Source: Bicyclus anynana (taxonomy: Eukaryota; Arthropoda; Insecta; Lepidoptera; Nymphalidae). Taken from it: a stretch of DNA of 64,000 nt. The translations under genes were made by a program, and so were the position numbers. Where the stretch lies: contig NC_069093.1 in the NCBI RefSeq assembly GCF_947172395.1, forward strand, positions 4,995,561 to 5,059,560, in the 5' to 3' direction. Positions within the stretch are counted from its first letter, which is position 1. Every line of letters starts with the position of its first letter. Under the pieces are notes generated by a model. The model was not told the DNA's origin and did not search any database. It was given only the letters and a program-made list of their open reading frames with translations. This document shows positions 48,901-58,062 of the stretch, one piece after another.

Positions 48901-51900
48901 GCCCTACATTCTTAATCGTTTGACATAATAGGTTTCATTGTATTCGGCGTAGGTGTGACAGGTATATTATTATTTCCCGGATTTCCCTACAGTTTTTACG
49001 TAGGCGGCTTTGGGAGTGACTCCTACAACTGTGACGAAATGTATTAATCTATGTTTACCTACTCGTACCTATATTACATATAGGCAGAGATTGTAAGTTT
49101 GTGTGTTTGTAAAGTTGTAGGGATAATCTCTAGATCTACTGAACCGATTATGGAAATTCTTAAACCTATAGAAGCTTTTACAGCTATACTTATTAGCATT
49201 TTGTAAGTTTGTTTTTATCGTATTCTTACAGCAACGGGAACGATGCGGTTGACACCGCGGGGCGTTGCTGGTATTAATATAAAGTGGGGTTGTATTATTA
49301 TAAAGCCAGTTGGGGTTTATTGTTCTCTCATTTATTTATTTGTCCTAAATTTTAAATTTTTTAACAATGTTACTAATACAAAATATAATACAAAACACTA
49401 TTAAAAATTTATAAAAAAGAACAACCTTCCCGCTGCGGGACATTTGAGTGCCCATGGTGGTCAGGGTTCCAGAGTGAGGAACGTCCTCACAATACGCGCC
49501 GTCTCAAGAATCACTGCCTTCTGTATCCGACTCTTGATCCAACAGTTAAGCGAAAGCTTCTTAAGCTGTCGGTCGAAGCTTTTCGCTATTAGACCATTGA
49601 CCGAAACAACTATCGGAACAATAATAGTTGACTCAACATTATTGTATATTTAATTATTTTTTTTGTTTGCAGATTCTTCATAGTGACGTTCCTCTTCCCC
49701 CGCACATGGCTGCTGTACGTGGCGAGTGTGATGATCGGCGCAGGCGCGGCCGCCATCTGGACCGGCCAGGGCAACTACCTGACGCTGAACAGCGACGCCG
49801 AAACCATCTCCAGGAACTCGGGGGTGTTTTGGGCTATGTTGCAATGCAGGTGAGATGTCTTCTTGGAAACTTCTGTAGCTGTGTTGGACATCGTTTGGTA
49901 GGGGGAAATCTCAGGGTGTTCGCGCCACCGAGATGACTGGCGCACGCGCTATGTGCATGTGCGTCTTAGATCCTATAGACAGGGCCGGACCGTCCATACG
50001 GCGAACGGAGCAGTCGCTCCAGGCGCCAAATCCTAGAGAGCGCTTGAATGATAATCCTACTCTACTGTAGACGGTACTGCGACTGTTTTTTAATTGGTCC
50101 AGACCCCAGAGTATGATCGAGATTGGTCACCCCAGAGTAAGATAGAGATCTTCGCGTTCCACTTTTAGTTTACACTCATAATTTTTTATAGGTCTCATAT
50201 CGACATATTATTAGGAGCAAACAGGAGAGGCGCCTTAATTGGATCTCGCTCTACTTTAAAATTTGCTTCGGGCCCGCGCTGCCTATAGATATTAGAAATA
50301 TTATGTAGAATAAAATACATTTTAAACAACCTATTCGCAATATATTTTTTGACGTACTTTTGATATTTAAAACACTTTTCATCCATTAAACAGATGGGTA
50401 AAGATCGTTTCTAATACGTATCTTCCACTAATATAGTTACACTGATAATAACATTGATGCGCAGAAAGAAACTGTTTTGAAAGTTTTTAAAACAAACTAT
50501 ACCTATCATTATGTAATCTGCTTATACTCAGATATTCGCAAAGTGTTTTTTATAGTAATATGTAACATGTTTTTTTAACCTTTTAACCCTAAACATCAAC
50601 AATTTAATAATAAGATACTGTATGCAGTCGTTGACATTATTAACATGATCACAGAAAACATTGTACAAGTACATGATGTTGAATCATGATTGAGTATTGA
50701 CTGGTCATTTACATGAATGAGAAATTGTATTTAGTCTTAAGTCTTCGTTACCATAAATGTATGACGTCATAATAAAACTGATAAAGATTCTAAATCCCAC
50801 GAGTGTTTGGCGAGAGTAGTACCGAATGATATTATTAACAGCATTAGGTTTCTAAACTACCGAGTACTTTAAGAAAACAAAATTGGCTGGTGGGAGGCTT
50901 CGGCCGTGGCTAGTTACCACCCTACCGACAAAGACGTACCGCCAAGCAATTTAGCGTTCCAGTACGATGCCGTGTAGAAACCGAAAGGGGTGGGGATTTT
51001 CATCCACCTCCTAACAAGTTAGCCCGCTTCCATCATAGACTGCATCATCACTTACCATCAGGTGAGATTGTAATCAAGGGTTAACTTGTAAAGAATATAA
51101 TAATAATAAACTTAGGTACTTATTAGGGTAATAGGGCAAAATAGAAATACTATCATTGCTTACGATACTTTCGCCAAATACTCCTAGGATAACGAATCTT
51201 TATTTATTACTTGTTTTAATATCATGACGCCATTTTGAAAGCTTTTGTTTTTTAAACTACTCGTATATCTAATCAAGCTTATCTATACTAATATTATAAA
51301 GCTGAAGAGGTTTGTTTGTTTGTTTGATTTGACGCGCTAATCTCAGGAACTACTGGTCCAATTTAAAAAAAACCTTCCTCGATAGCCCATTTATCGAGGA
51401 AGGCTATTATGGCTAGGCTATATATTATCCCGGTATTCCTACGGGAACGGGAACCACGCGGATGAAACCGCGCGGCGTCGGCTAGTAGTGAGAATATAAA
51501 AGAATCTACAAGAGAATCTACTTACAAGTATGAGCAGGTACATTAAACATTTCTCTGAGGAAATTATTAGCCATTGTAGTCTACGGCTATTTCTATAATA
51601 TGTTAATGTATGACTTGTATGCATTATGCATACATCTATTTGAAGAGACAAAGGGAAATATATTTGCACGAACATTAGATGTCACAAATACATACCTACA
51701 TATTATATGTATTCCATATTGGCAAATACGAAATAACTACTCGTATCTGTCTCTTGCCACTTGACTTTAATGATTTTTCATTAAAAGTTATTATAGAAAT
51801 AGCCGACTCCTCGCAGTTTCATCAGCATAGTTCCCGTTCTCGTGAGTATAAAATATCGCCTAGGACACTCACAAAGAACGTGGCTTTTTAGTGGTAAAAG

Positions 51901-54900
51901 AATTTTCAAAATGGTTCACTACTTTATAATTATTATAAAATTAGTACCTATAGATTATTTTTTGTTTGTTTGAAAAAAATATTTCGTCAGTCATGGAATA
52001 TTGGATGAAACCGACAATTTCTCAGAAAGTTTAAATTAGGCTAAAATATTAAAGGCAGAAGTATTATAGCCATAATACTAAGATAGAACTTTTATCCTCA
52101 AACCTAACCAATTGTAAATGCGACAATGAATTTCCTTATTTGTTTTTACACCTTCTACTTAATAGACTATAGTTTTTGCATCATCATTGTCGGGGTATAT
52201 CCCTGTTTTCCGAGTGACTCTATAATAACATTTTGAAGACGTTTGGCATAAAATTGTTTGATGACCCATCTTGTGTCATCTTGGTAAGTTCACCTCGGAA
52301 TTTGACATACCTAGCTGAATATTTAGTATATACTTGTATTTTGGCATTGTAATGGTAGACGTCCAGTGATTTGCATCGTATGTACCTTCCGTACAAAGAA
52401 TACTAAAATCCGTTTGATGCGATACTCCGACGCGTAAAAAAATACTAAAATCCGTTTGATGCGATGCGTCCGACGTGTAAAAGAATACTAAAATCCGTTT
52501 GATGCGATGCTTACGATGCGTTCGATGGGGATTTGTGGACGCCTGCCGTAAAAGTTGTCTCGAAACCTAACGTATAGTAGGGTCTCCCGCATCTATTAAA
52601 TTTTGAGGACAAAGGTCACAATAATATCGATATTTTTGCAAACGTCTCATTGTCTAGTCTATAAACGGCTCAATGGTCATGACAAAATCTAAATTAACAC
52701 GAAGATGTATACGCTCCTATAGCTACTATATTATAGCGGTTTTACTGCTCATTGTGAATCCAGCATGTAGGTGGGTGTGCGGGCGGCAAAAACAGTAGTC
52801 TAGTCATCGCGCCTTTTTAATCAACGCAAAGTTTATTGTTGATTTTTTATTCGAGATCAACTCAGTTATCGTCGGGCGGTGCAAAGACCTTTCGAGATGC
52901 GGAACCTCGTCTCAGCCTTATTACCCTGCCGAGAGCTACTGAGAAAAATATTCCATCTCTTTATGTTTAAGCAATTGCTAAATGCAGATACTTGCGCCTC
53001 TATTCTTTCGGTTGGAATCTATACTAATACTTTAAAGCTGAAGAGTTTGTTTGTTTGCTTGAACGCGCTAATCTTAGTAATTACTGGTCCGATTTGAAAA
53101 ACTCTTTCAGTGTTAGATAGTCCATTTGTCTAAGAAGGCTTATAGGCTATGTATCAACCCCGTATTCCCGTAGGAATCATATATAGCAGGGTTTCTCAAA
53201 CTTCCGGCTCCACGAAACCCTGTTAAAATTTCCAAGTGACAGCGAACCTTTTACTAACGAATGGGAAACCCCAAAGAAAAAATAAATTTGACTGTTGAAG
53301 AAAATAAGGTTTTTATTTGAATAAAAGGTAACACATAAAGTACCATAATAATGTGATGGGTGCCCTTGATTTTTCTCGCAAATCGATTCAATGTTAGGAG
53401 TAATTTTGGACAATTTCAATCTTAATTTTGACTCGGTATCAGTATTAAGCCACCATTACGTAAATTTTGTCTCGTACTCCCTGCTGTCAAATGGCGAACC
53501 CCTAGGGGTTCGCGTACCCCATTTTGTGAAACCCTGATATATAGCATTTAACAACGTGGCCCTTGTGCTTGTTTCATCAAGTATAACTTACGAAAACATA
53601 TTATTTCCAGCTTATTCTTCGGCAACCTGTTCGTGTTCATCAAGTTCCAAGGCAAGACGCACATAGATGTGGAGACGCGCAACGTGGTCTTCGGCGCGCT
53701 GACCGCCGTCTGCGTCGTGGGCATGCTGTTCTTGGTCATGCTGCGACCTGCGCGCCGCACGCCCAACGTTGACGATGTAAAGGTACTTCTTTTGTTGTCT
53801 TATTCATCATCATCATCTTCTCCTTCTTTCTTCTTTCCTGGGCCTTTTCCGCACTTGGCCATTTGTGGTTGGCCGTTGTACGTACATCATCCCCATATTA
53901 GCTGGTGGACGTCCACCGCAGGGCATAAGCCTTTTCTAGGAAGGTACTTCCAAACACCACCATCCTGAGAAGTCTGGATCCAGCGACTCCCTTCAATTCG
54001 CGTGATGTCGTCAACTCATCTGGTGTAGAGTCGACCAACTGCGCTTTCTAGTATAATATGTTCGCGTTCATCAAGTAGCCAGTCAAGATAAGACACCAAA
54101 AATATGTTTAGCGCGCTGACCGCCGTCAGCGTCGTAGGCATGCTGTCATGCTGCATCCTGTACGCCGCACACCCAACGTTGACGATGTAAAGGTACTTCT
54201 TTTGTTGTCTTATTCATCATCATCACCATATCAGCTGATGGACGTCCACCGCAGGGCATAAGCCTTTTCTAGGAAGGTACTTCCAAACACCACCATCCTG
54301 AGAAGTCTGGATCCAGCGACTCCCTTCGATTCGCTTGATGTCGTCAACTCATCTGGTGTAGAGTCGACCAACTGCGTTTTCTAGTGCGGGGTTGACATTC
54401 TAACACCTTGGGACCCAACGTCTTGTCTTATTCTTCGACAATATGTTCGCGTTCTTCAAGTATCAAGTCAAGATAAGGACGAGCTATAGGTTTGTCACAC
54501 TGACCGCCGTCTGCGTCGTGAGCATGCTGCGTCCTGCGCGCCGCACGCCCAACGTTCTTGTCTTATTTCATCATCATCACCATATTAGCTGATGGACGTC
54601 CACCGCAGGACATAAGCCTTTTCTAGGGAATTTCAAACACCACAATCCTGAGAAGTCTAGATCCAGCGACTCCCTGCGACTTGCTTGATGTCGTCAACCC
54701 ACCTGGTTTAGGGTAGACAAACTGCGCTTTCTAGTGCGGGGTTGACATTCCAACACCTTGGGACATTGCAACGTCTTGTCTTACTCTTCGATAATATGTT
54801 CGTGTTCCTCAAGTAGCAAATGAATGGAAAAATCTCAAGTCGCGAGCCTCTGCTAGCACACATATAACTACAAATGATAAAAGTTCGTTATATGTGTGTC

Positions 54901-57651
54901 AGGGTCGACGTACTGTAGTCTCGATATTCCGTTGTACAATTATTTTTTTTCGCTAAGTTCAAGAAAACCACGTATTGTGTGTCTGCGATCGCAGGGTTTT
55001 TGACCTGAGTAGGCGTTAGGTCGGACGTAGATAGATGAAATGAGAAATACTCAAATAACGTTTATGAAAATCTACTTTGTAAACTTAATGAACCCATGGG
55101 GTTTAGATTAATTACTTTCATCGATTTTCGCTTATAAGTTTTATTATTTTTAGTTCTTCGACTAAAACTAAAACGTACTTGACTAAAGTTGTAGATAATT
55201 TTATTTGCTACAAAAATGTTTTGTTAGTTTTTTGTCAGGTTTTGTTTCTTCTTTCTCTATTTACTCTAAAAATATATCTGAAAATAAAATTGCGTCCCCT
55301 GAAAATGTACGCCAAGCCCAAAAAAATCAAACTTGTAATAAATAAATGTTGGTCGGTGGTATAAACTCATTTTGGAAAATCCAAGGTCCAAAATTTTTGA
55401 AGACCCCTGCCTATATAAATCTATCTATCGTACTATGTTATAAAATCTTCATTTGCGTTGTAAGTAGTAATCTTTTGAACTTTACACTTTCGACTGTATA
55501 TGAAATAAGGGTCAAATGACATATAAAGTATTCAGTAATTGGCTATGATTGTAAGGGTATGCATATCGCACTTAAAAAGCCTTAAGGCGGATCGGTCAAG
55601 GTATTCTGGTGTGAAATAAATACTTTTAAGTGTAAAATCTTTGGTACCAGCCTGGATTTTGCAGCAACTATTGTATGAATTAAAAGAAAATAGGGCCTTC
55701 AAAATTTTTCTATCGTTTCATCATCATCATTATCAGACGATAGACGTCCACTGCTGGACATAGGCCTCATGCATGGATCTCCAAGCACAACGGTCTCGAG
55801 CCGCCAGCATCCAGCGGCATCCATGTCCCGTCGTTTATTCATGGAAAAATGTAGATATTAGACGCATTAATGTGTCGGGATCGGTTACGGTCATTACCTA
55901 TTACAAATGTCCAGTGCCGAATTAAGGTCATTTGACTTTATGCCCTAAGCAATATTCATCTGTAGGCCCCCCTGTCGTTGAAAGAACTACAAAGAAATTA
56001 ATAAAAAATGTTAACAGATGATTAGGTTATGACAATATGTTTTGAAATTGCTCATTCTTTTTTCTTTGCCGTTTCTGGTGCATCCATAGACGGGATGCCC
56101 TAAGGATTTTCTTAAATAGCATAGGTATAGGCTTATCCAGGACTGCAAATGTTTGCTAAATAATTATTGTAGCAGAATCAAAAATTATCATCTTAAGTCA
56201 AGCCACTTTGATCCCTTTCTGTATTAGACTATAAGTCATGTTGGTCCATTAAATATAGGTTAATGTAACTAACTAAAAGTAATAAATTAGATTTTCTTTA
56301 ATTTATATTTCCTCTCATTTAAGCATTTTCTTTACAAATTTATTATGTTGTTAATTCATAAATTAAATAAATCAATAATAATTAATAATTATTAAAATCT
56401 AATCGTGCCTTAATTGTTTTCTAGAGCGAGATAGTGCCAGTGCAAGAAGCAGAAGGGCCAATGGAGGCGTTTAGGGGCGCGCTCCGACTTTTCTGCACCG
56501 GAGATATGATTCTGTTGAGTGCTGCCTTCGTTTATACAGGTTGGTTATCTTTTTTATTGTTTTAAGTTAACGCATGTGTGTGATTGTGCGAGTGTGTGTG
56601 AGAGCGGTATGTATCGAGTAATTTTCCACTTCACAATATATTGATTTTTTGTAATAAAATAAAACGAGGCGGAGATCTTTGACCTTGTCCAGTGCGGTGT
56701 CGCAGTGACTTCATTGCAATCAAGAGTGATGTCTTTGGTTTCATCATCATTATCAACCCGGCCTACTGCTGAGCTCGAGTCTCCTCTCAGAATGAGAGGG
56801 GTTAGGCCTTAGACCACCAAGCTGGCCCAATGCGGATTGGCAGACTTCACACACGCAGAGAATTAAGAAAATTCTCAATTATGCAGGTTCCTCACAATGT
56901 TTTTCCATCACCGTTTGAGACACGTGATATTTAATTTCTTAAAATGCACTTAACTGAAAAGAGGTGCATGCTCCAGACCGGATTCGTACCCAGAGTCCAC
57001 ACCAGAATCGGTGGCAGAAGTCATAGCTCCACTACGCTATCACGATTTTTGACTTCAATATCGATTATTTAATGCCCTCCAGCTAAAATTTTCAAAATAT
57101 CTTTAATGTACAGAATTTGACCTGTTACAGTTTTATTATAAGTATAGATATATAGCTGAAAATCAGCGCCGTATGTTCTTTGTTTATGGGGAGCATATAG
57201 CAATATGCTGAGCTAGGACCTTTTTCTAGGTTATGCCACATATCGCAGGGTATTATTCTTAAATAATTGTGATGTGTGGCATTGTTGAATACTGACTATA
57301 ATATTTTATAGGTGCAGGTTTCTTTCTTCGGTTTTCTTGCTTCTTCTTGATTCTATTTTTGAATATATGAATGATGTTGCAGAATTTGGTATGTAGGTTT
57401 TATGAGTCCGTCGTTGATGAGGTCTGTTCCTAATGTAGTAATAAATAATGTAGTAATAAATAAATTTTCTTTTCTTTCTTTTCTTTTCTATATATAGATT
57501 TATTACTATTCGTTGATTTGTTTAGGCGTGGAGCTGTCGTTCTTCAGCGGCGTGTACAGTCCCAGCATCGGGTTCACGCTGGGCATGGGCGAGAACGCCA
57601 AGCAGCTGGTCGGGCTGTCGGGCGTCTTCATCGGGCTGGGAGAGGTGCTCG
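27894..57651 (+). CDS. MFSD11: MFSD11, UNC93-like major facilitator protein, first six coding exons (3' part outside window)
   Basis: This is a multi-pass membrane protein of the UNC93-like branch of the major facilitator superfamily; its substrate is unsettled in the literature I know. Exons 27894-27980, 38224-38393, 49673-49849, 53611-53782, 56425-56539 and 57526-57651 join in frame to 282 codons. Eight hydrophobic segments can be seen: LGFGFMFVFTAFQTM (TM1), YTSLAIIYATLA, GAMMIGALTYLFFIV, LLYVASVMIGAGAAAIW, VFWAMLQCSLFFGN, VVFGALTAVCVVGMLF, MILLSAAFVYTG and LVGLSGVFIGLGEVL. The wording TAFQTMGN, WTGQGNYLT and SGVFWAMLQ is diagnostic of MFSD11 rather than UNC93A/B. A loop of about 35 residues lies between TM6 and TM7. 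The remaining helices must lie beyond 64000. Introns carry many repeats, including an antisense Ty3/gypsy element. Confidence 0.93.
28274..28632 (+). mobile_element. GTCY MITE, short copy without the (CCCTA)n tract
   Basis: The head ACTAGCAGACGCCCGCGAC, a three-unit CAGA tract near 28506 and the tail CTCTACAGATTTATTATAAG are present. It lacks most of the internal region of the copies at 2552 and 3961. Confidence 0.7.
28700..29209. repeat. Segment bounded by perfect 22-bp inverted repeats
   Basis: Arms 28700-28721 and 29188-29209 (TGTGCAATGTTTATCAACAA...) are exact complements. The interior includes the common repeat CCGACTTCAAAAAAAGGAGG on the plus strand near 28929. Confidence 0.75.
29248..29425 (+). 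mobile_element. CTAGCGGA-headed short element
   Basis: ACTAGCGGATACCTGCAATT is followed by CCCTTAGACCTCCATAACCC and GAAGTTTTTAAGAGTAA, as at 19139. Confidence 0.55.
29885..30094 (+). mobile_element. 'GCTGAAGAGTTTG' family element, decayed
   Basis: It runs from CTAATTTTATAAAGATTTTA through GAGCTCCGAAACTACTAAAA to the end CGCGTGGCGTCTGCTAGT. Confidence 0.6.
30107..30270 (+). mobile_element. CTAGCGGA-headed short element
   Basis: The head ACTAGCGGACGCCCGCGACT and the middle TTAATCCGGCCCTATCGCAA resemble 19139 and 29248. Confidence 0.6.
30274..30470 (-). mobile_element. 'GCTGAAGAGTTTG' family element (reverse)
   Basis: It starts TTAGCCGCGCGGTTTTACCC and ends near AAGCTCCTCAGCTTTGTATA, the mirror of the copy at 29885, only 180 bp away. 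Confidence 0.65.
30473..30893 (+). repeat. 46-bp minisatellite, nine copies
   Basis: The unit contains AAAACTAGCCTAATAAAAGT and GTTAATTCAGGGTTTATC. Nine copies are spaced 45-48 bp, with variants TATCCG/TATCTG and AGGG/AGAG. Confidence 0.92.
36962..37066 (+). mobile_element. Non-LTR retrotransposon ORF 3' fragment
   Basis: An open frame reads LKKLSLNCWIKGRIQKAVIL then ETARIVRRSLTLEP and a stop. The same protein end occurs reversed at 49640-49461. Confidence 0.65.
37651..37900 (+). mobile_element. tRNA-derived SINE, family 2 (forward)
   Basis: The head GTGAGCCGTGATAGCCTAGT carries the A-box-like part. The B-box area is altered (GGTTTGAATTT), and the body runs to GAGCTCAGCAGTGAATATGA. Confidence 0.75.
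38224..38393 (+). CDS. MFSD11: MFSD11 exon 2
   Basis: The acceptor ttcccag ends at 38223 and the donor gtaagt starts at 38394. It encodes the extracellular loop and GYTSLAIIYATLAICNWMAP. Confidence 0.9.
38400..38622 (-). mobile_element. CTAGCGGACGCCCGCGACTTC-headed short element (reverse)
   Basis: Reversed, its head is ACTAGCGGACGCCCGCGACT followed by a body with AATTTCAACCAAATCGC. A same-family copy lies forward at 45555-45755. Confidence 0.65.
39710..40022 (-). mobile_element. tRNA-derived SINE, family 2 (reverse), well preserved
   Basis: The minus-strand head (GTCGTGATAGCCCAGTGGAT) and the intact B box GGTTCGAATCC near 39960 are followed by the usual body ending at GAGCTCAGCAGTGAGCC. Confidence 0.85.
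40063..40270 (+). mobile_element. RTE-type LINE ORF2 3' fragment
   Basis: It reads LRRAYGRWGPKVLEWRPRTR, then breaks into stops; it is related to 6130-6362. Confidence 0.65.
44880..44935 (-). pseudogene. Acidic C-terminal remnant, possibly of a transposase
   Basis: The minus strand reads NLAEDEDSDDEDSDKD and a stop, then loses any frame upstream. Acidic Ser/Asp/Glu tails are common in mariner-type and piggyBac-type transposases, as in the element at 25219. The flanks contain TTATCGATAA words at 44768 and 45107. Confidence 0.35.
45555..45755 (+). mobile_element. CTAGCGGACGCCCGCGACTTC-headed short element
   Basis: The head ACTAGCGGACGCCCGCGACT is followed by CCATTCCAAATTTCAGCTAA and TTAGTAGTTGCGCCGTTAAA. 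It is the forward counterpart of 38400-38622. Confidence 0.65.
46640..46803 (+). mobile_element. Family 2 SINE, 3'-truncated and fused to a LINE tail
   Basis: The head (AGCCCAGTGAATATGACTTC, B box GGTTCGAATCT) and body to GAAAACATCGTGAGG are present; the sequence then switches to an RTE-type LINE 3' end at about 46804. Confidence 0.7.
46804..46940 (+). mobile_element. RTE-type LINE 3' end fused to a SINE
   Basis: GATATCAAGCGGGTTGCAGG, TGGATGCTTTCTTGGAGG and the terminal GGCTGATAATGATGATG are the LINE end seen elsewhere in the window. Confidence 0.65.
47433..47705 (-). mobile_element. tRNA-derived SINE, family 2 (reverse)
   Basis: The body (GAGAGGGATGAGGTC, ATGCGGATTGGCAGACTTCA, GGAGGTGCATGCC) ends in the A-box region near ATCCACTGGAATATCACG. 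Confidence 0.75.
48263..48411. mobile_element. Fold-back element, ~70-bp arms
   Basis: TTCTACAAACGCTAACGTTT pairs with AAGTGTTAGCGTTTGTAGAA. Pairing continues inward (GGGAATGACA with TGTCATTCCC, CAACTTGATTACGTG with CACGTAATC on the opposite strand). Confidence 0.65.
48603..48661. repeat. Perfect 19-bp inverted repeat, G-rich loop
   Basis: Arms 48603-48621 and 48643-48661 (TTTACCTTTTAAAATAAGA) are exact complements. The 21-base loop is GGGGTCGGGAGGAACGGGCC plus T. Confidence 0.88.
49461..49640 (-). mobile_element. Non-LTR retrotransposon ORF 3' fragment (reverse)
   Basis: The minus strand reads VVSVNGLIAKSFDRQLKKLS then LNCWIKSRIQKAVILETARI and a stop at 49461. It is a close relative of the forward fragment at 36962. 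Confidence 0.65.
49673..49849 (+). CDS. MFSD11: MFSD11 exon 3
   Basis: The acceptor ttgcag ends at 49672 and the donor gtgaga starts at 49850. It encodes TM3-TM5, including IWTGQGNYLTLNSD and GVFWAMLQC. Confidence 0.92.
50883..51100 (+). mobile_element. tRNA-derived SINE, family 1, headless
   Basis: It starts TTGGCTGGTGGGAGGCTTCG, the same break point as the copy at 19728, and ends at ATCAGGTGAGATTGTAATC. Confidence 0.75.
51283..51488 (+). mobile_element. 'GCTGAAGAGTTTG' family element
   Basis: It runs from CTATACTAATATTATAAAGC to CGCGCGGCGTCGGCTAGT and includes a tandem CCATTTATCGAGGAAGGCTA region. Confidence 0.7.
52398..52525 (+). repeat. Three tandem copies of a ~43-bp unit
   Basis: AATACTAAAATCCGTTTGAT recurs at about 52399, 52441 and 52484. 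Each copy is followed by a GCGATGCGTCCGACG-like stretch. Confidence 0.85.
53018..53180 (+). mobile_element. 'GCTGAAGAGTTTG' family element, 3'-truncated
   Basis: From ATCTATACTAATACTTTAAA to CCCCGTATTCCCGTAGGAAT; the usual CTAGT end is missing. Confidence 0.6.
53611..53782 (+). CDS. MFSD11: MFSD11 exon 4
   Basis: The acceptor ttccag ends at 53610 and the donor gtactt starts at 53783. It encodes SLFFGNLFVFIKFQGKTHI and TM6. Decayed tandem copies of this exon follow at 54055, 54426 and 54774. Confidence 0.92.
53880..54050 (-). mobile_element. RTE-type LINE 3' fragment, array copy 1
   Basis: GGACGTCCACCGCAGGGCAT and CTGGATCCAGCGACTCCCTT are the reverse of the LINE end seen at 6130. The fragment recurs at 54222 and 54570 as part of the duplicated unit. 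Confidence 0.65.
54055..54192 (+). pseudogene. MFSD11: Decayed copy 2 of MFSD11 exon 4
   Basis: It matches exon 4 from ATATGTTCGCGTTCATCAAG through GCGCTGACCGCCGTC to AACGTTGACGATGTAAAG and keeps the donor GTACTT. Internal deletions and an in-frame TAG after ATCAAG mean it cannot encode the segment. Confidence 0.85.
54426..54555 (+). pseudogene. MFSD11: Decayed copy 3 of MFSD11 exon 4
   Basis: It starts TCTTATTCTTCGACAATATG, close to the real exon's beginning, and ends CGCCGCACGCCCAACGTT. The GACGATGTAAAG end and donor are lost. Confidence 0.8.
54774..54826 (+). pseudogene. MFSD11: Truncated copy 4 of MFSD11 exon 4
   Basis: TCTTACTCTTCGATAATATG and TTCGTGTTCCTCAAGTAG match the exon start only; the sequence then becomes unrelated. 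Confidence 0.7.
55720..55825 (-). mobile_element. RTE-type LINE 3' fragment
   Basis: CATCATCATTATCAGACGAT, CTGCTGGACATAGGCCTC and CGAGCCGCCAGCATCCAGCG show the same LINE end as at 6130. Confidence 0.65.
56425..56539 (+). CDS. MFSD11: MFSD11 exon 5
   Basis: The acceptor ttctag ends at 56424 and the donor gttggt starts at 56540. It encodes the loop SEIVPVQEAEGPMEAFRGAL and the start of TM7. It lies in no long ORF and was found by frame and family reasoning. Confidence 0.88.
56738..57050 (-). mobile_element. tRNA-derived SINE, family 2 (reverse)
   Basis: GAGCTCGAGTCTCCTCTCAG, ATGCGGATTGGCAGACTTCA and a decayed head near ATAGCTCCACTACGCTATCA, in MFSD11 intron 5. Confidence 0.75.
57526..57651 (+). 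CDS. MFSD11: MFSD11 exon 6
   Basis: The acceptor gtttag ends at 57525 and the donor gtgagt starts at 57652. It encodes GVELSFFSGVYSPSIGFTL and TM8 (LVGLSGVFIGLGEVL). Confidence 0.9.
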
Positions 57652-57746
57652 GTGAGTTAACTACTTGTTACTAGCCGACGCCAGCGATCCCTTGTTACTT
57701 CAAATAACAGAACACAAAATTCCGCTCACATTTTTTAACACAGTTT

Positions 57747-58062
57747 GACGGCCTCCGTGGCGCAGTGGTATGCGCGGTGGATTTACAAAACGGAGGTCCT
57801 GGGTTCGATCCCCGGCTGAGATTGAGATTTTCTTAATTGGTCCAGGTCTGGCTGGTGGGAGGCTTCGGCTGTGGCTAGTTACCACCCTACCGACAAAGAC
57901 GTACCGCCAAGCGATTTAGCGTTCCGGTACGATGTCGTGTAGAAACCGAAAAAAGGTGTGGGTTTTCATCCTCCTCAAACAAGTTAGCCCGCTTCCATCT
58001 TAAGACTGCATCATCACTGGTGAGAGGTGAGATTGTAGTCAAGGGCTAACTTGTAAAGACTA
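57747..58062 (+). mobile_element. tRNA-derived SINE, family 1, full length
   Basis: The head GACGGCCTCCGTGGCGCAG, B box GGTTCGATCCC near 57801 and the tail ending GATTGTAGTCAAGGGCTAAC are present, in MFSD11 intron 6. Confidence 0.85.

Larger units (their letters stand above)
38394..49672 (+). other. MFSD11 intron 2
   Basis: It holds a reverse short element (38400-38622), a family 2 SINE (39710-40022), RTE-type LINE 3' fragments (40063-40270 and, fused to a SINE, 46804-46940), an acidic-tail remnant (44880-44935), a CTAGCGGA-headed element (45555-45755), a SINE (47433-47705), fold-backs (48263-48411, 48603-48661) and a reversed LINE fragment (49461-49640). From 40.3 to 44.7 kb I recognise nothing. 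Confidence 0.6.
49850..53610 (+). other. MFSD11 intron 3
   Basis: It holds a headless family 1 SINE (50883-51100), GCTGAAGAG-family elements (51283-51488, 53018-53180) and a 43-bp tandem repeat (52398-52525). The remaining 2.5 kb is AT-rich without recognised elements. Confidence 0.6.
53783..56424 (+). other. MFSD11 intron 4 with duplicated, decayed exon copies
   Basis: Its first 1.05 kb is a tandem array of a unit that includes exon 4 and an RTE LINE fragment. A further LINE fragment lies at 55720-55825. The rest is AT-rich with nothing recognised. Confidence 0.7.
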
